This document shows positions 10,301 through 10,701 of a DNA stretch of 10,701 nt, piece by piece; the first letter of the stretch is position 1; every line of letters begins with the position of its first letter. The DNA lies in NCBI GenBank assembly GCA_905370385.1, contig CAJPKN010000047.1, positions 1 to 10,701 on the forward strand. The letters are read 5' to 3'. The notes beneath the pieces are model-generated. The model was given only the letters and a program-made list of their open reading frames with translations, was not told the DNA's origin and did not search any database. The DNA is from Stomatobaculum longum (GTDB taxonomy: Bacteria > Bacillota > Clostridia > Lachnospirales > Lachnospiraceae). The translations under genes were made by a program, and so were the position numbers.

Positions 10301-10701
10301 ATCTCACGGCGGGTGTGGGGACCGTTTCAAGCGGCACGCTGACCTTTACAATGCCGGGCGAATACGTCTATGAGCTGAAGGAGCTTGCGGGCAGTTCTAC
10401 GGGCTTCACCTACGATCAGACTGTCTACAGCCTCAAGTACACGGTGACGCAAACCGGCACCGCGCTTTCCGTTTCGGCGGAGAGTAAGAGCGGCAGCGGT
10501 GCTTACCAGCCGTTCAACGGCACGGCAGGCTTTACCAATGATTATCAGTTGCCGAGATACCGCGTGAGCTACGACTCGAACCTCGGCAGTGCAACGCCGC
10601 CGACCGAGAGCAATATAAAGTACGGCCATTTTGCGACTCGGCCCGGCAACGCTGTAGGCACAAGTTTTAAGGCGGGAGCCAGAGTAGGCGTCCGTTTCTT
10701 T
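1..10701 (+). CDS. Giant multidomain surface adhesin-like protein, internal fragment (both ends outside window)
   Basis: Frame 1 is open from the first to the last base, giving 3,567 codons without a stop. In-frame ATG codons near the left edge (residues 8, 28, 37) are not followed by a signal peptide and the frame is already open upstream, so the true start is probably to the left. Visible order: unrecognised beta-rich region (1-1435), SdrD_B-like domain (1436-1566), Ig-like domain (1569-1655), one InlB B-type module (1656-1751), then repeating blocks of one FctA-type isopeptide domain plus three InlB B-type modules (1752 to end). Such domains are known from extracellular proteins of Gram-positive bacteria, where they build stalks and pili. 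No membrane segment, enzymatic motif or LPXTG anchor is visible. Only one cysteine (residue 676) was found. Adhesion or surface display is inferred from the architecture; no ligand can be named. The coding call is very secure, the exact role is not. Confidence 0.96.
3490..3519 (+). other. Asp-rich loop, possible calcium-binding site
   Basis: Residues 1164-1173 read DTDFDADRDG, with Asp at every second position (1164, 1166, 1168, 1170, 1172) and then Gly. This spacing resembles calcium loops of EF-hand, dockerin or thrombospondin type 3 kind. It follows VW at 1161-1162 and precedes a short strand (GIAVEL), which also recalls the start of SdrD_B domains, where VW is followed by an Asp-rich loop. 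It may therefore be a divergent SdrD_B-like domain, but the sequence after it does not clearly continue that fold. Metal binding is inferred from spacing alone. Confidence 0.35.
4306..4698 (+). other. SdrD_B-like (Cna B-type) domain
   Basis: Residues 1436-1566 begin with ISGFVWDETDRN followed by YDAGTDTLLQNVRFRVFD. This matches the usual opening of SdrD B-type domains: G-x-V-W, an Asp/Asn-rich calcium loop, a short D-x-G-x-D turn, then a strand of the form gV-x-V-x-V. Further on come NGTYEVLVP (1492-1500) and a WILEADTSGL strand, comparable to the G-x-Y-x-F/V-x-x-L strand of this fold. In staphylococcal Sdr proteins such domains bind calcium and act as rigid spacers between head and wall. Here the domain sits between the unrecognised N-terminal region and the repeat stalk, consistent with a spacer. 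The family opening is convincing; the C-terminal half is less typical, and the end is approximate. Confidence 0.6.
4705..4965 (+). other. Bacterial Ig-like domain (Big-like)
   Basis: Residues 1569-1655 run from PKITIPNLEIPVNGG through a V-T-x-x-V-T-P-G-V-T-F-S-I-P segment to KTGTVTVTAETDDG (1628-1641) and a closing TTATIKVY strand. This order (an opening I-P-x-x-G-G-T strand, V-x-F-S-I in the middle, a G-T-V-T-V-T-A strand, and a T-A-T-I-x-V final strand) is the general pattern of bacterial Ig-like domains in surface proteins. No catalytic or isopeptide residues are evident. It probably acts as a spacer between the SdrD_B-like domain and the repeat region. The assignment rests on pattern only and is approximate at both ends. 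Confidence 0.5.
4966..5253 (+). repeat. InlB B-type module C0 (first, unpaired copy)
   Basis: Residues 1656-1751 form a Listeria-Bacteroides/InlB B-repeat (Flg_new family): an opening IEYDANNGTGTVSP strand, FTRPGYLFTGWNTAADGSG at 1706-1724, and a closing LKLYAQW at 1742-1748. It resembles the third (C) module of the downstream blocks, which share the RPGY-F-GWNT and LYA-W signatures, but it stands alone without A and B partners. It is longer than the other C modules, because a Gly/Ser/Asp/Thr-rich stretch at about 1681-1703 separates the first strand from the RPGY motif. It leads directly into the first FctA-type domain, just as each later C module leads into the next one. Confidence 0.85.
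5254..5724 (+). other. FctA-type isopeptide domain 1
   Basis: Residues 1752-1908 show the pattern of the Gram-positive pilin isopeptide domain (FctA/Spy0128 type). The opening strand FKIKKNVSGD supplies the candidate Lys (K1762). A central strand and turn, TFTLPGTYSYVVQE, supplies the candidate catalytic Glu (E1854). The closing strand VVFDNAY supplies the candidate Asn (N1905). In Spy0128 a Lys and an Asn are joined by an internal bond assisted by a Glu, giving a very stable fold; the same reaction is inferred here. Of the five copies this is one of the more divergent: it has Q-E-Q-G where later copies have E-L-A-G, and its loop after the PMP motif (1796-1798) differs from theirs. Confidence 0.82.
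5725..6468 (+). repeat. InlB B-type triplet 1 (modules A1, B1, C1)
   Basis: Three consecutive small beta-grasp-like modules of the Listeria-Bacteroides/InlB B-repeat kind. A1 (residues 1909-1997) has YQVSFDPEGGDVTP, the SSPAGDKTGYDFKGW signature (1946-1960) and a closing LKAKW; it is the longest A module, with extra residues after the Trp (VYEVPDPVTGAMTEVP). B1 (1998-2074) has DAPNADAPHTNE, NKTGYHFDRW (2038-2047) and the closing HATYAPN. C1 (2075-2156) has YKVRYNANAADASG, SRPGYVFGGWNTEANGSG (2110-2127) and LYAKW. Each module ends where the next begins, with no linker. Modules of this family are known as structural spacers in surface proteins; a stalk role is inferred. Confidence 0.9.
6469..6933 (+). 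other. FctA-type isopeptide domain 2
   Basis: Residues 2157-2311. The opening strand IQIRKTLTGD gives candidate Lys K2167, SFTLPGVYEYEVKE gives candidate Glu E2252, and AAFTNDY gives candidate Asn N2308, so all three positions for an intramolecular isopeptide bond are kept. The TYDATVYTVRYTVTQ strand pair (2261-2275) after the Glu matches the Y-x-Y-D-x-x-x-Y-x-V-x-Y-T-V pattern of the family. The PMPAG motif lies at 2205-2209. It lacks the G-T-V-A-S-G lead-in and the E-L-A-G turn seen in copies 3 and 4. It joins C1 and A2 without an obvious flexible linker. Confidence 0.87.
6934..7671 (+). repeat. InlB B-type triplet 2 (modules A2, B2, C2)
   Basis: A2 (residues 2312-2397) opens with YQVVFDADGGSVTPP and carries TSPAGDKIGYLFVGW (2350-2364) and LKAKW. 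B2 (2398-2475) has YKVKVKDAPNADGTHANE, NNKTGYHFNGW (2437-2447) and VATYAPN. C2 (2476-2557) has YKVHYDPNGSNVSG, TRPGFTFGGWNTEADGSG (2511-2528) and LYAVW. C1 and C2 are close even in DNA: both carry tggaacaccgaggca after the Gly-Gly codons (near nt 6355 and 7558), while the surrounding bases have diverged, so the copies are not recent. A2 lacks the KYGH segment of A1 and A4; in its place is KRGGTP. Confidence 0.9.
7672..8163 (+). other. FctA-type isopeptide domain 3
   Basis: Residues 2558-2721, the longest of the five copies. ISVKKELNGD gives candidate Lys K2568, FTMPGEYIYEVRE gives candidate Glu E2666, and LDFSNSY gives candidate Asn N2718, so the isopeptide triad is complete. The sequence GTVASG (2645-2650) before the central strand and ELAG after the Glu are shared with copy 4, and in altered form (GTVSSG, ELAG) with copy 5; copies 1 and 2 lack them. 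Compared with copy 2 there is extra length after PMPA (2609-2612), a Gly/Gln/Ser-rich loop at about 2613-2645. It sits between C2 and A3. Confidence 0.87.
8164..8874 (+). repeat. InlB B-type triplet 3 (modules A3, B3, C3)
   Basis: A3 (residues 2722-2800) has YTVSFDPDGGNVTP, SSPAGEKTGYHFGGW (2759-2773) and LKAKW; it is shorter than A1. B3 (2801-2878) is the most divergent B module: the D-A-P-N-A-D and H-x-N-E signatures of B1 and B2 are replaced by KEPNDANPGKQNFEYLND, but NKTGHHFNGW (2842-2851) and TATYAPN remain. C3 (2879-2958) has YTVQYDKNAADASG, TRPGYEFAGW (2914-2923) and LYAVW. After the Trp, C3 lacks the NTEA-x-GSG stretch of C1 and C2 and has ATTPTGTVTYPDQQSV instead, a change shared in kind with C4. 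Confidence 0.9.
8875..9360 (+). other. FctA-type isopeptide domain 4
   Basis: Residues 2959-3120. FGIRKTLSGD gives candidate Lys K2970, TFTLPGDYYYELTE gives candidate Glu E3063, and LAFDNSY gives candidate Asn N3117. Shared features with copy 3 are GTVASG (3042-3047) before the central strand and ELAGS after the Glu. The strand after the turn carries SYGGASKVYTLHYKVTQ, with Gly-Gly-Ala where other copies have Asp and one or two residues, so this loop is slightly longer. The PMPAG motif is at 3010-3014. The domain lies between C3 and A4 with no long linker. Confidence 0.87.
9361..10092 (+). repeat. InlB B-type triplet 4 (modules A4, B4, C4)
   Basis: A4 (residues 3121-3200) has YTVSFNSQGGDVTP, KYGHFASRP, SSPAGDLAGHTFGHW (3158-3172) and a closing LNANW in place of LKAKW. 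B4 (3201-3282) has YTITVTDGPDANPPHQNE, NNKTGYHFDHW (3242-3252) and HAVYAPN; it is the longest B module, with extra residues at about 3253-3262. C4 (3283-3364) has YTVRYNKDAADASG, TRPGYEFAGW (3318-3327) and LYAVW, with SRTQGSTTVDFADQ after the Trp instead of the NTEA-x-GSG type. All module boundaries keep the same order and spacing as in triplets 1 to 3. Confidence 0.9.
10093..10548 (+). other. FctA-type isopeptide domain 5
   Basis: Residues 3365-3516. VTIRKILTGD gives candidate Lys K3375, FTMPGEYVYELKE gives candidate Glu E3461, and AGFTNDY gives candidate Asn N3513; the triad is intact in this copy too. It shares FRFELKAIS with copy 3 (2590-2598 and 3397-3405) and the ELAGS turn with copy 4, and its PMPAAAAG loop (3415-3422) matches that of copy 3 (2609-2616). 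It follows C4 directly and opens the fifth period of the stalk. Confidence 0.87.
10549..10701 (+). repeat. InlB B-type module A5, cut by the window edge and divergent
   Basis: Residues 3517-3567 begin a fifth A module: LPRYRVSYDSNLGSATPPTE, then KYGHFATRP (3540-3548) as in A4. The usual S-S/T-P-A-G-D-K-x-G-Y-x-F signature is altered to SFKAGARVGVRFF (3555-3567): the codons stay in register and the Ala-Gly, second Gly and Phe positions are kept, but the Pro, Asp and Tyr are lost. The reading frame is still open at the last base, so the expected Gly-Trp should follow just outside. Whether more modules follow cannot be seen. Confidence 0.75.

Noticed and set aside
5254-10701. The 1.2 kb periodic DNA as a possible assembly artefact or recent tandem duplication
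   Set aside because: Blocks share only short runs of identical bases and differ in length and in many codons, so they are old, diverged copies that an assembler would not create by itself.

Overview
The whole window is one stretch of coding DNA. Frame 1 of the + strand reads through all 10,701 bases (3,567 codons) with no stop codon, so both the start and the end of the gene lie outside. What is seen is an internal piece of a giant, repetitive, secreted or surface-anchored adhesin-like protein. There is no second gene, RNA gene, promoter, terminator, mobile element or CRISPR array, and no intergenic gap.

The host cannot be named from this window alone. The domains (FctA/Spy0128-type pilin isopeptide domains, Listeria-Bacteroides/InlB B-repeats, an SdrD_B-like domain) are typical of Gram-positive cell-wall proteins. 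Together with the moderate GC content, a Bacillota member such as a clostridial or Lachnospiraceae-type gut or oral commensal is a reasonable inference. No sortase motif, signal peptide or membrane anchor is visible, because both ends of the protein are missing.

Layout by residue of the visible product: 1-1435 is a long beta-rich N-terminal part that I do not recognise, containing an Asp-rich loop at 1164-1173. Residues 1436-1566 form an SdrD_B-like domain and 1569-1655 a bacterial Ig-like domain. Residues 1656-1751 are a single InlB B-type module (C0). From 1752 to the end there is a regular stalk with a period of 401-405 residues (about 1.2 kb). Each period is one FctA-type isopeptide domain of about 155-165 residues followed by three different InlB B-type modules (A, B, C) of about 77-89 residues each. 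Four periods are complete and a fifth is cut in its A module at the window edge.

The five FctA-type domains each keep the Lys, Glu and Asn positions expected for a self-forming isopeptide bond, and the whole visible protein has a single cysteine. The simplest reading is a projecting head (residues 1 to about 1435) on a long, covalently stiffened stalk. The head/stalk assignment is inference; the domain order and repeat period are read directly from the sequence.
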